From positions 1 through 7,401 of the forward strand of contig CAJURF010000108.1 in assembly GCA_910588825.1 (NCBI GenBank): DNA of 7,401 nt. Direction: 5' to 3'. Numbering within the stretch: position 1 is the first letter of the stretch; each line of letters starts with the position of its first letter. Origin of the DNA: an uncultured Lachnospiraceae bacterium. GTDB taxonomy: Bacteria; Bacillota; Clostridia; Lachnospirales; Lachnospiraceae. Under the pieces are notes generated by a model that saw only the letters and a list, made by a program, of their open reading frames with translations, ran no database searches and was not told the DNA's origin. Shown here piece after piece: positions 1-6,190 of the stretch. The translations under genes were made by a program, and so were the position numbers.

Positions 1-513
1 TTTTTAGAAGAAAAATATTTTTCATTTACCTATTGACATTTATTAGCTGGACTCACATTTCTTGAAACATGTGTTGAACATGTTTGAGTTATTGTATCAT
101 GAAAAGGACCTGTTATCCTCTCTTTTTGCGTACCGGAATTGCGAGCAGCAGGGCCCGGGAGATCAGGAATTATATTTTCCTGACCAAGGGTGCTCAATCC
201 GCCTACAGGAACAAGCTCGTAAGTTAGCAGCTTATTGGTTTATTATACCCGCGAGCCAAATGATTTGCCAGCAAGTCTTCACTATTTCAAGCAAAACAGC
301 AAATCATTTGGCAAATACGTATGCTCTTGAGTATATATTCTCTGGGGGATATTTGTCAATTCATTGCAAAAACTTTCATCGGATATTTTTGAAAAGATGA
401 TTAAGCAGTATGCCAGGAAATTCAGAAAAATGAGCACCTCTATGCCAGAAAACGTGCATTGCCACATGGTAAGAAAAAACATGCCATAGATTTGTGCCGG
501 ACAAGTAAGACCC
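1..513. other. Left-end region with no confident gene
   Basis: I see no gene I can name here. One frame on the plus strand (62-400, TTG start, 112 codons) lacks a convincing ribosome binding site. Its beginning (LLYHEKDLLSSLF) and its end (YALEYIFSGGYLSI) faintly resemble the ligand-binding helices of TetR-type regulators, but the middle does not and the helix-turn-helix half is absent. If real, it would be a decayed 3' fragment. The region lies downstream of the minus-strand operon, yet I find no hairpin with a T-run that would end that transcript. The lack of coding order suggests eroded or rearranged DNA at the operon's 3' side. Confidence 0.4.
255..312. repeat. Perfect 14-bp inverted repeat with 30-bp spacer
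   Basis: GCCAAATGATTTGC at 255-268 is the exact reverse complement of GCAAATCATTTGGC at 299-312. The arms could form a long-looped hairpin or a pair of protein sites. No T-run follows on either strand, so an intrinsic terminator is unlikely. Role unknown. Confidence 0.7.
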
Positions 514-1635
514 TCACTCTGAGCCAGACATATCTATTGGCGCAGAATACCCCTTTTCCATCAAGCTGACATATGGATATACGGAATGAACACCTTTAGC
601 TGCTGAAAATGAGAAATATATCCCGCCGAACACCAGAATCAAAATCAAGACCCGATAATAGGCAGGTTTAAATCTGCCGTTGGATTCTCTGTCATTTCCA
701 TAAGAAGCGATAATTTCAGGAAGGGCAATTAACGAAAGTACAAATGGATAAACGGCAAATCGTTCCAAAATAAAATGTTTTGTAATAAACAAACTAATGG
801 CAGCGCTATAAAGAGCGCTGTTCAGATAAATGCACCGCTGTTTTGGATCTGCGATCTGGTTTCGAAACAAATAAATAATCAGACCATACAACGCATAAGG
901 TATCACATAGCCAAACGTGCTTGGACTCCAGAAATAACCGCCCGGGTAACGGGCATACCTTGGCGGAAGAAACGGTACGATATAAACAAAAACCCATTCA
1001 AAGAAGAAATAGACAAATGCCTCCAGTGCAGCAAAAACTGCCAAAAATTTTTTCGTAATCTTTATTCTGAGCAGAAAATATAACGGCCACACAAACCATA
1101 TAGAATTATGAAAAAGACCGCCGGTGAATATCCATGCTGTAAATAAAATAATTTTCCGATTTTTCAGACTTGGATAAGCAAAAAGGAAAAAAGCAACCGC
1201 AATGGACTGACGGACCAGATTCATGTTATATGCTAAAAACTGCAGGGTAATATAAAAGTAAACACTTACCCATGGAAGTTTGGAATAACGGTAAATAAAC
1301 CACATAGCTGCTAAAATCAAAAATATATTTACGCTCAGCAGGAATACAGGGAAAGAACATCCTGCCAGGCTAAAAAGCTTACATATAAGAAAGTAGAATG
1401 GCTCATACCAATAATAGCGAAGGATATCACGAAACGTCCATGCTGAAACCGTTTCATATATCTGCTCATAAGAGAAATAGTCAAAGCCAATTCCGTAACG
1501 GAAGGAAGCGATAAAGGTAAGTGCCAAAAATGCCGCAGCCAGATAAAACACCTTAGTTTTTTCCTGTCTGTCCCTGACAGTAAAAACATATCCCATCACA
1601 GAAAGTGTGGCAATCGTAAAATAATAAACAGACAT
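514..1635 (-). CDS. EpsG family membrane protein, likely polysaccharide polymerase
   Basis: A 373-residue polytopic membrane protein with many hydrophobic segments spread over the full length, typical in size for the EpsG family (Wzy-like polymerases of Gram-positive exopolysaccharide loci). The motif FRYGIGFDY at residues 45-53, just after the second membrane segment, matches the family hallmark of an Arg-Tyr-Gly stretch followed by an Asp-Tyr pair. EpsG proteins are thought to join lipid-linked repeat units on the outer face of the membrane. The ATG is preceded by AAGGA about 8 bp upstream, which supports this start. It is the last gene of the minus-strand operon, 83 bp after the secreted-protein gene. 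I see no glycosyltransferase next to it, so its substrate cannot be told from the window. Family call is firm; polymerase activity is inferred. Confidence 0.85.
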   Translation of the reverse strand: MSVYYFTIATLSVMGYVFTVRDRQEKTKVFYLAAAFLALTFIASFRYGIGFDYFSYEQIYETVSAWTFRDILRYYWYEPFYFLICKLFSLAGCSFPVFLLSVNIFLILAAMWFIYRYSKLPWVSVYFYITLQFLAYNMNLVRQSIAVAFFLFAYPSLKNRKIILFTAWIFTGGLFHNSIWFVWPLYFLLRIKITKKFLAVFAALEAFVYFFFEWVFVYIVPFLPPRYARYPGGYFWSPSTFGYVIPYALYGLIIYLFRNQIADPKQRCIYLNSALYSAAISLFITKHFILERFAVYPFVLSLIALPEIIASYGNDRESNGRFKPAYYRVLILILVFGGIYFSFSAAKGVHSVYPYVSLMEKGYSAPIDMSGSE

Positions 1636-1718
1636 AGTGATATCCTTCTTTCTATATACACATACTACAAACAGATGCTTTCATTTATTTAATAATTTTA
1701 GTAAGTCATAAATTCAGA

Positions 1719-2294
1719 TTAGTAGGTTCTGCTTACAATAAAGGTTGGTGTCACGGTGAATGTTGTATTCTCCATAACCTCCTGCCCCATGGCGCCTACA
1801 ACATACAATGCATCTTCCTGATTCGCCGCTAATGACAGAACCTCCATGTACTGCCACTGGTTCGCCCATAGCCATTTGGCATTAGATAAACCTGTGGGCA
1901 TTTCATCTTTAACCTCTTCCTTCTCTAATCCGATTGCAATCTGATTTGGTCCCACATTGGCGTCATTACACCAGCTGGTATTCTTCAGCTTGCTGATGTC
2001 CACCTTTGTATAGGAGACAGTAATACTCACCGGTATACTGGAGTTATTTTTCATCTTAATTCTTGGTGAAATAACCTTATTCTCTGTAGTCAGGCTGTTG
2101 CTGATATTAAATGGAACAACAGACGGCATCGTAACAGAAAGAACTGTAGGTTCAATACTTCCCACCATTTCCATTTCCCCAGAGCCTCCAATGGGGATGT
2201 CCTTCGTTGCAGTTGTACTGGCGGCATATGCAGCCGTGGAAAAAATCAGAGACATAGTTAGTACAAAAGTTAAAAGAATTGATTTTTTCTTCAT
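1719..2294 (-). CDS. Secreted protein with signal peptide, function unknown
   Basis: A 191-residue protein starting at MKKKSILLTF. The N-terminus is a classic signal peptide: four basic-end residues, a hydrophobic core, and an AYA cleavage site at residues 22-24. The mature part is rich in Val, Thr, Ser and Ile in alternating patterns (for example ISPRIKMKNNSSIPVSITVS), which suggests a beta-sandwich. It ends in FTVTPTFIVSRTY, beta-strand-like. There is no LPXTG sorting signal and no C-terminal membrane anchor. The look recalls WxL-type and TasA-like extracellular matrix proteins, but I do not see a diagnostic motif and do not assign it to either. I chose the internal ATG at 2294 over a frame extension to 2321 because AGGAG lies about 7 bp upstream of it and the signal peptide begins there. 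It sits 62 bp after the anchored-protein gene and is probably co-exported with it as a partner of the polysaccharide. Confidence 0.75.
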   Translation of the reverse strand: MKKKSILLTFVLTMSLIFSTAAYAASTTATKDIPIGGSGEMEMVGSIEPTVLSVTMPSVVPFNISNSLTTENKVISPRIKMKNNSSIPVSITVSYTKVDISKLKNTSWCNDANVGPNQIAIGLEKEEVKDEMPTGLSNAKWLWANQWQYMEVLSLAANQEDALYVVGAMGQEVMENTTFTVTPTFIVSRTY

Positions 2295-2356
2295 AGACAG
2301 CTCCTCTCCGCACCCGTTCATAGTATGGATATAGCATGAAAATTACATGCAGTTGC

Positions 2357-2866
2357 TTAATTCTGAACTGTGATAACAATCTGTGCCCCTGTCTTCCCGA
2401 TATACTCGGCTGTATATTCATCATAGGCGGAAATATGGACAGTGGCGTTATATGTACCCTCTTTCAAAACTTTATCCAGTTTTGCGGATTCGATATAAGT
2501 CCCCGGCTTTAAATATTTGGTTGAATAGACTTCTTCCTTCGTCTCATCAATTGTGATACTGGCCTTTAGAAGTTTCCCATTATTTCCGGGATTCTCAATC
2601 AGCAGATTGCCTTTAGAAGTCCCGTTGAGAAAAACCGGGGACGTATTAACAGAAAAGGCAATCATGTTCCGGTCCACAATCTTCTGTAACTCTTTTCTTC
2701 TCTCATCAATATCAATCCCTGGCAAAATACCGGTTATAGCATTGTCGTCATATGCCAGATCATCCTTCGTGTATTTATGGAACACACAGAAGTAAACTGC
2801 TGCAGCCGCCAAAAGAAGCAAAAGCGCTCCAACAACAGCTGCTGTCTTTTTTGATTTCCCGCTCAT
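2357..2866 (-). CDS. Membrane-anchored extracellular protein, function unknown
   Basis: A 169-residue protein with a short basic N-terminus and one hydrophobic segment at about residues 8-27, followed by a roughly 140-residue domain expected outside the cell. There is no clear signal-peptidase site, so the segment probably stays as an anchor. The outer domain contains FLNGTSKGNLLIENPGNN, then a long strand-rich part, then LKPGTYIESAKLDKVLKEGT and NATVHISAYD, which looks like an immunoglobulin-like or beta-sandwich fold. AGGAGG lies 9-10 bp before the ATG, a strong translation start. It follows the co-polymerase gene after 79 bp and precedes the secreted-protein gene. Similar anchored and secreted pairs seem familiar from Lachnospiraceae, but I cannot name the family. 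A structural or assembly role with the secreted neighbour is an inference. Confidence 0.7.
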   Translation of the reverse strand: MSGKSKKTAAVVGALLLLLAAAAVYFCVFHKYTKDDLAYDDNAITGILPGIDIDERRKELQKIVDRNMIAFSVNTSPVFLNGTSKGNLLIENPGNNGKLLKASITIDETKEEVYSTKYLKPGTYIESAKLDKVLKEGTYNATVHISAYDEYTAEYIGKTGAQIVITVQN

Positions 2867-2945
2867 AAAAATGATCCTCCTCTTTTATTTTAACTCTGAC
2901 AGCTTCAGTATTCATGCAATGGTAAAATATGCAGTCCCTCATACA

Positions 2946-4343
2946 TTATTCTATTATGATCATGCCTGATATCTCAATTTCCTGCTGTTTCAATATCTTC
3001 AGCTCCTGAAAAATCATGCGTAAGGGACACCCAGCCTTTTCTATGATTACGGCCATTTCAGCATTTCTCAGTAAAAGCCTTGCGTCTGCGTGATATAAAA
3101 TATGATCCACAGCCTGGTAATTGATACCCTCTGCCCTTAAAGCCTGGCGGATTGCTTCTCCTGTTTTTGCGGAAGTTTCCAATGTAAGATCACAGCCCAC
3201 AATATGTACACAGTCAACCCCTTTTTTCTGTGCAGCCATGACCACTGTTGCTGCTGACAATTTTTCGGCGTTTTCCCTGGGAATCACAGGGCGGTTTCTA
3301 TTGCGCAATTTGTACAGCCCATAGTCAATTTTTGCAAATGCTCCTGCTGGCTTCCATCTGGCCGGTATATACCCCAGTATGGGTATCTGAAACAATTCTT
3401 CACAGTTGTCACCATACCGAAGTTTTTCCTCCAGAATATATTTGAAGGATATCGGAAATGTAAAAATCAACATTCCCAGAAACATCCCCAATACGGTATA
3501 TTTTGCCCTGTCAACCAGACCCGGAGGTTCATCTGCCACAGCCCTGTCATTTTCTGACAGCCTCTGATAGTACTGAGTCTGCTCCTTTGAAAAACCGCCT
3601 GTCATGTCTGCTATTTCTGACTGGAGTGAATTAACCTTGCTTCTGACATCAATCTGCTTCTGCAATAAATCCGTATTGCATGTTACAGTTATGTGGTTCT
3701 GCAGAAGAATGATATTATGGCTGACACTATAATTTTCCAGTACATTCTGATGTACCTCTTCTGCATAATTTTGTACAGCTTTTGCCATGGCTGTGCAATC
3801 CTTTCTGGTTCCTGCAGTGATGGTAATACCAAAAGAAGGCTCGGCCTGCCCCTGTATGGATTGGCCGGAATTTGTGACATTGATCAGCTCACGGGCATCG
3901 AGCACTGTAATATGATCTATCTCAGAAGCAACAAAACCATACATATAACCGGTAGACAGTAAGTTTTCATACAACTTTGTCAGATTCACTTTCCGGCTGA
4001 CTATATTGACCGCATAAATCAGATTGGCCTGATAAACCTGAGAGGTATCAATCTTCATAAGTACAGATTCGTCCATATAAGACTGCCATTTTCTACAGGC
4101 ATATTCATTTAACAATACATGATCTACATCAGCCAGTTCTGCCTGTGTCATTTTATCTTTCAATGCCGACAGGGCAGGGCCTTTACTCTGCCCGGCTTGT
4201 GTTCCTGCCGCTGTCTGCGGCAGCTTAAGAAAACTCAAAGCTGTTAATAAAATTCCGCCTATGAGTGTCCAAAGGATCATCCCACGCCAGTGGGAGAGAA
4301 CCTCCAAAAGCAGATCCTGCAAATCGATCTCCTTTTCTGTCAT
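2946..4343 (-). CDS. Wzz/YveK-type polysaccharide co-polymerase with degenerate kinase-like C-terminus
   Basis: A 465-residue protein built like a polysaccharide co-polymerase: cytoplasmic N-terminus (EIDLQDLLLEVLSHWR), first membrane segment at about 21-38, a long extracellular helical part with VSRKVNLTKLYENLL and a coiled-coil-like stretch near 225-265, and a second membrane segment at about 282-301. Such proteins set chain length and drive export. After the second segment comes ELFQIPILGYIP, the usual linker to a BY-type tyrosine kinase. The final 110 residues keep an alternating alpha/beta pattern but lack a Walker A glycine-lysine loop, an acidic Walker B and a C-terminal tyrosine cluster. 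The part in the Walker A place reads IVGCDLTLETSAKTGEAIRQ. The start at 4343 is preferred over 4403 because purine-rich AGGGGA and AGGA precede it, while no binding site precedes 4403. First gene of the operon, directly behind the invertible control region. Confidence 0.8.
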   Translation of the reverse strand: MTEKEIDLQDLLLEVLSHWRGMILWTLIGGILLTALSFLKLPQTAAGTQAGQSKGPALSALKDKMTQAELADVDHVLLNEYACRKWQSYMDESVLMKIDTSQVYQANLIYAVNIVSRKVNLTKLYENLLSTGYMYGFVASEIDHITVLDARELINVTNSGQSIQGQAEPSFGITITAGTRKDCTAMAKAVQNYAEEVHQNVLENYSVSHNIILLQNHITVTCNTDLLQKQIDVRSKVNSLQSEIADMTGGFSKEQTQYYQRLSENDRAVADEPPGLVDRAKYTVLGMFLGMLIFTFPISFKYILEEKLRYGDNCEELFQIPILGYIPARWKPAGAFAKIDYGLYKLRNRNRPVIPRENAEKLSAATVVMAAQKKGVDCVHIVGCDLTLETSAKTGEAIRQALRAEGINYQAVDHILYHADARLLLRNAEMAVIIEKAGCPLRMIFQELKILKQQEIEISGMIIIE

Positions 4344-4410
4344 TCCTGTGCATCCCCTGCCTTTCTTTGTACAAACCCCTTTGAAATCTGCACTTTTATA
4401 CATATCTATT

Positions 4411-4436
4411 GGGGATTAATTCTTGAAAAAGTCTCC
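4411..4436 (+). repeat. Left recombination half of the inverted pair
   Basis: A 26-bp site: half-site GGGGATTAATTC (4411-4422), core TT (4423-4424), half-site GAAAAAGTCTCC (4425-4436). The two half-sites are imperfectly symmetric, agreeing at 8 of 12 positions when one is reverse-complemented. The whole site matches the reverse complement of 4570-4595 at 19 of 26 positions, including an unbroken run of ten across the core. Confidence 0.65.
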
Positions 4437-4443
4437 ATATCTG

Positions 4444-4472
4444 TTGACAAGTAAAAAGAGATATGTTATTCT
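4444..4472 (+). promoter_or_regulatory. Sigma-A-like promoter inside the invertible segment
   Basis: Consensus -35 TTGACA at 4444-4449, a 17-bp spacer, and TATTCT (4 of 6 to consensus) at 4467-4472. It reads to the right, where no plus-strand gene follows; it would face the recombinase gene in antisense. This is the best promoter between the operon and the recombinase. A second, weaker plus-strand candidate is TTGTCA at 4510-4515 with TATAGA at 4535-4540, spacer 19. Confidence 0.55.
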
Positions 4473-4480
4473 TAATAACA
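4464..4480. promoter_or_regulatory. 17-bp palindrome overlapping the -10 element
   Basis: TGTTATT CTT AATAACA is a perfect 7-bp inverted repeat with a 3-bp centre that covers the -10 box of the promoter at 4444-4472. Its position and size fit an operator for a dimeric repressor. No regulator gene for it is visible in the window. Confidence 0.45.
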
Positions 4481-4569
4481 AGTTAAGTTTGCACTAATAT
4501 TTCTGAAATTTGTCAATGTTTTTTATGTATTTTGTATAGAAAACAATGAGTCGGATTTTGGAAATCTAT

Positions 4570-4595
4570 GGGGAAAAATTCAAGAATTTTTCCCC
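4570..4595 (-). repeat. Right recombination half of the inverted pair
   Basis: A perfect 26-bp palindrome apart from its core: GGGGAAAAATTC (4570-4581), core AA (4582-4583), GAATTTTTCCCC (4584-4595). Core AA reads TT on the other strand, equal to the left site, so a serine recombinase would treat the pair as inverted. It could also fold as an 11-bp stem with a CAAG loop followed by GCCTTTTATTT, and so might stop plus-strand transcription leaving the element. Both roles are compatible. Confidence 0.65.
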
Positions 4596-4643
4596 GCCTT
4601 TTATTTCCTAAGCGGATTTCCTTCAGCTGCGTGCAGCCTGTAA

Positions 4644-5615
4644 TCACTTATTATGATTGTTCCACCTCCTTTTAATCTTCATGGTTTTTTCTGTTTTCCC
4701 TATTTCAAAAATCTCCCTGCTTATTTTTGGTCCTGTCGTCTGATTGATTTTCACAATTTCTTTTTCCGCTTTTCCCTGGCTGGTTTTCACGGCTTTTTTT
4801 GGCGGTGCATTCGTATGCTTATGAGCCTGCCCCCTTTTCCCTGTTTTAGCATTTTTCTTCGCAGACATTTCCCTAGTGTCATTTTTCCTGCTGTCTGTCC
4901 TTTCATCTAAACCGGGTTCTATGGGCCGGCCTTCTTTCTTTTCCGTTTCAGATTCCTGTTCTATCCATTTTTTGAGTGTTTTTCTGTCTACGCCCAGCTT
5001 TTTCGCCGCAGCCCTCTGTGAGATTTTTCCTTCCTCTATTTCCTTTCTGACAGAGGAAAAATTTTCTGGAATGGACAGCGCTTTGCGCCCTGGCCTCACT
5101 CCCCTCTCCCTCATTGCCACCATAAGCCCCTCATGCATTCTCTGCCAGATAGAGTGTCTGTCGAAGTCTGAAATTAGTGAAAATATGGTGAAGATGATAT
5201 CTGAAACTGCCTGCCCCAGGGGCCCCAGTTCTTTACCCGCATTGAGGATGGGCGTGTCAATTACCACAATACTCACTTTCTTTTCTTTGGTAAGAATCCA
5301 CCACTGCTCTTTTGCTTCTGTGGTATTTCTGCCCAGCCTGTCAAGGCTTTTTATCACAAGTAGATCCCCTTCCTGAAGTTTTTCTATCATTTTCCGGTAC
5401 GCAGGACGTTCAAAGTCTTTCCCGGACTGCTTGTCAAAAAACATGTTTTTTTCTTTCACCCCCAGCTCTTTCATAGCCTCTGCCTGCCGCTCGTGTGACT
5501 GCGCAGCTGTAGAAACCCGCAGATAGCCGTAAACTGTTCCCCTGCACGCCCCCACCATCTCTGCTGTACTTGCAAAAAGCCCTGAAATATCTGTAAATTT
5601 TTCTGTTCCTGTCAT
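4644..5615 (-). CDS. Serine recombinase, resolvase/DNA invertase family
   Basis: A 323-residue protein whose first 220 residues form a small serine recombinase. YLRVS at 31-35 holds the catalytic serine (Ser35), SLDRLGRN at 90-97 the conserved arginines, and SDFDRHSIWQRMHEGL at 149-164 the start of the long E helix. The C-terminal helix-turn-helix lies near 185-219 (SQRAAAKKLGVDRKTLKKWI). Family members of this type are usually 180-210 residues; the extra tail of about 100 residues is very rich in Lys, Thr and Arg and looks disordered, perhaps for non-specific DNA contact. The start at 5615 has AGGGGG 9 bp upstream; the earlier ATG at 5651 has none. It ends 49 bp from the right inverted site, so it is the natural candidate to invert the promoter element. 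Substrate choice (inversion rather than resolution) is inferred from site geometry. Confidence 0.85.
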   Translation of the reverse strand: MTGTEKFTDISGLFASTAEMVGACRGTVYGYLRVSTAAQSHERQAEAMKELGVKEKNMFFDKQSGKDFERPAYRKMIEKLQEGDLLVIKSLDRLGRNTTEAKEQWWILTKEKKVSIVVIDTPILNAGKELGPLGQAVSDIIFTIFSLISDFDRHSIWQRMHEGLMVAMRERGVRPGRKALSIPENFSSVRKEIEEGKISQRAAAKKLGVDRKTLKKWIEQESETEKKEGRPIEPGLDERTDSRKNDTREMSAKKNAKTGKRGQAHKHTNAPPKKAVKTSQGKAEKEIVKINQTTGPKISREIFEIGKTEKTMKIKRRWNNHNK

Positions 5616-5759
5616 AGTTATTTTCCCCCTGGTATTGATTGATCTGATCATGCTCTATGTCTATCATAATAATAATTTGAAATCTAATATAGTAAGTTTA
5701 CAACATTTTAGCTTTTTTGAAAAATAGAAATATAAACTTAGTCTCATTGCGGTGTTCAT

Positions 5760-5948
5760 GTGTCTTTAGGCATAAAAAAAGCACCGGCCATTATGGTCGA
5801 TGCTTCTGTGCTGCTTATTTTATTCGGGATTACTGTTCTTTGTTCAATCTTATGTTTAGAACACGTTGACTTTTTGGACCTAATCGTGTACCATATGATC
5901 AGGAGGTGGACTTATGAATTTTTATTCTGTACGCGATTTACGCACTGA
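5760..5948 (+). CDS. Possible small hydrophobic peptide (toxin-like), doubtful
   Basis: A GTG-started frame of 62 codons, with an internal ATG at 5793 that gives 51 residues. From that ATG the peptide begins MVDASVLLILFGITVLCSIL, one hydrophobic segment of the size and style of the short holin-like toxins annotated in Firmicutes. No good ribosome binding site precedes either start, and the frame overruns the antitoxin start at 5914 in another frame, which is unusual; the 3' part may be a fusion caused by loss of the original stop. The minus-strand terminator at 5774-5805 overlaps its beginning, so an antisense RNA of some 50-60 nt could cover it. That arrangement would fit a type I toxin-antitoxin module or its remnant. 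It may equally be chance. Confidence 0.25.
   Translation: MSLGIKKAPAIMVDASVLLILFGITVLCSILCLEHVDFLDLIVYHMIRRWTYEFLFCTRFTH
5774..5805 (-). terminator. Strong intrinsic terminator on the minus strand
   Basis: Stem arms 5779-5790 and 5794-5805 pair at 11 of 12 positions (one G-T wobble, one mismatch) around a 3-base loop, and on the minus strand are followed by seven T residues (5780-5774). No annotated minus-strand gene lies just to its right, so it should end a short antisense or otherwise unannotated RNA. Confidence 0.75.
5866..5894 (+). promoter_or_regulatory. Possible promoter of the toxin-antitoxin pair
   Basis: TTGACT at 5866-5871, 17-bp spacer, TACCAT at 5889-5894 (4 of 6). Transcription would begin near 5901, leaving a very short leader that just includes the AGGAGG at 5901-5906 of the antitoxin gene. 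Plausible but weak. Confidence 0.3.
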
Positions 5949-6189
5949 TTCCAAAAGAATGTGGGCTGATCTGACCAGTGGTGATGAGGTTATCCTCACG
6001 AATAACGGCAAACCTTCGGCTCTGGTCATTGACATTCCCGAAGGCAGTTTTGACGAAATCGTCCAGTCAGTCCGTCAGGCAAAAGCCATGATTGCTTTGA
6101 GCAATATACGCGCAAAAGCCGCGGAAACTGGCTTTCTGTCAGATGACGAAATTGAATCCCTCATTGATGAAGCAAGAAACGGAGGCTGA
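5914..6189 (+). CDS. Antitoxin, Phd/YefM-like
   Basis: A 91-residue protein with the Phd/YefM plan: an N-terminal DNA-binding fold at about 1-45 (VRDLRTDSKRMWADL, then the strand-turn-strand DEVILTNNGKPSALVIDI) and a charged helical C-terminus (about 47-91, ending LSDDEIESLIDEARNGG) that would wrap the toxin. Proteins of this family neutralise the toxin and repress their own promoter. The start is fixed by AGGAGG 7 bp before the ATG. The stop is separated from the toxin ATG by one base, so the two are translationally coupled. Partner identity is given by the adjacent PIN-domain gene; Phd-like antitoxins pair with several toxin types, PIN among them. Confidence 0.85.
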   Translation: MNFYSVRDLRTDSKRMWADLTSGDEVILTNNGKPSALVIDIPEGSFDEIVQSVRQAKAMIALSNIRAKAAETGFLSDDEIESLIDEARNGG

Positions 6190-6190
6190 T

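Larger units (their letters stand above)
4411..4595. promoter_or_regulatory. Candidate invertible promoter element
   Basis: Two 26-bp inverted sites (4411-4436 and 4570-4595) enclose 133 bp with a sigma-A-like promoter. The cores are about 159 bp apart. The element lies between the first gene of the polysaccharide operon (start 4343) and a serine recombinase gene (ends 4644). As sequenced, the promoter points right, away from the operon; after inversion it would point left into the operon about 190 bp before the first ATG. Invertible promoters controlling surface polysaccharides are well known in gut bacteria; that this is one is inferred from site geometry and context. Confidence 0.65.

Noticed and set aside
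62..400. Plus-strand frame as a TetR-type regulator
   Set aside because: Likeness is limited to two short helical pieces, the DNA-binding half is absent, and the start is TTG without a binding site. Not strong enough to annotate.
4344..4403. Upstream start of the co-polymerase at 4403
   Set aside because: No ribosome binding site precedes it, and the usual N-terminus of the family begins at the internal ATG at 4343.
4488..4516. Minus-strand TTGACA at 4516-4511 as a promoter for the polysaccharide operon
   Set aside because: The hexamer at the right spacing is TGCAAA; nothing close to TATAAT lies 16-18 bp downstream. Kept only as a weak alternative.
4411..4595. The two 26-bp sites as direct repeats (resolution or deletion sites)
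   Set aside because: Because the sites are near-palindromic they also align directly, and ATCTAT precedes both. But the cores TT and AA differ in direct orientation and agree only when inverted.
4653..5376. Plus-strand open frames across the recombinase gene
   Set aside because: They lie antisense to a gene with clear family motifs and have no binding sites; Phe/Ser-rich content is the mirror of the Lys-rich tail.
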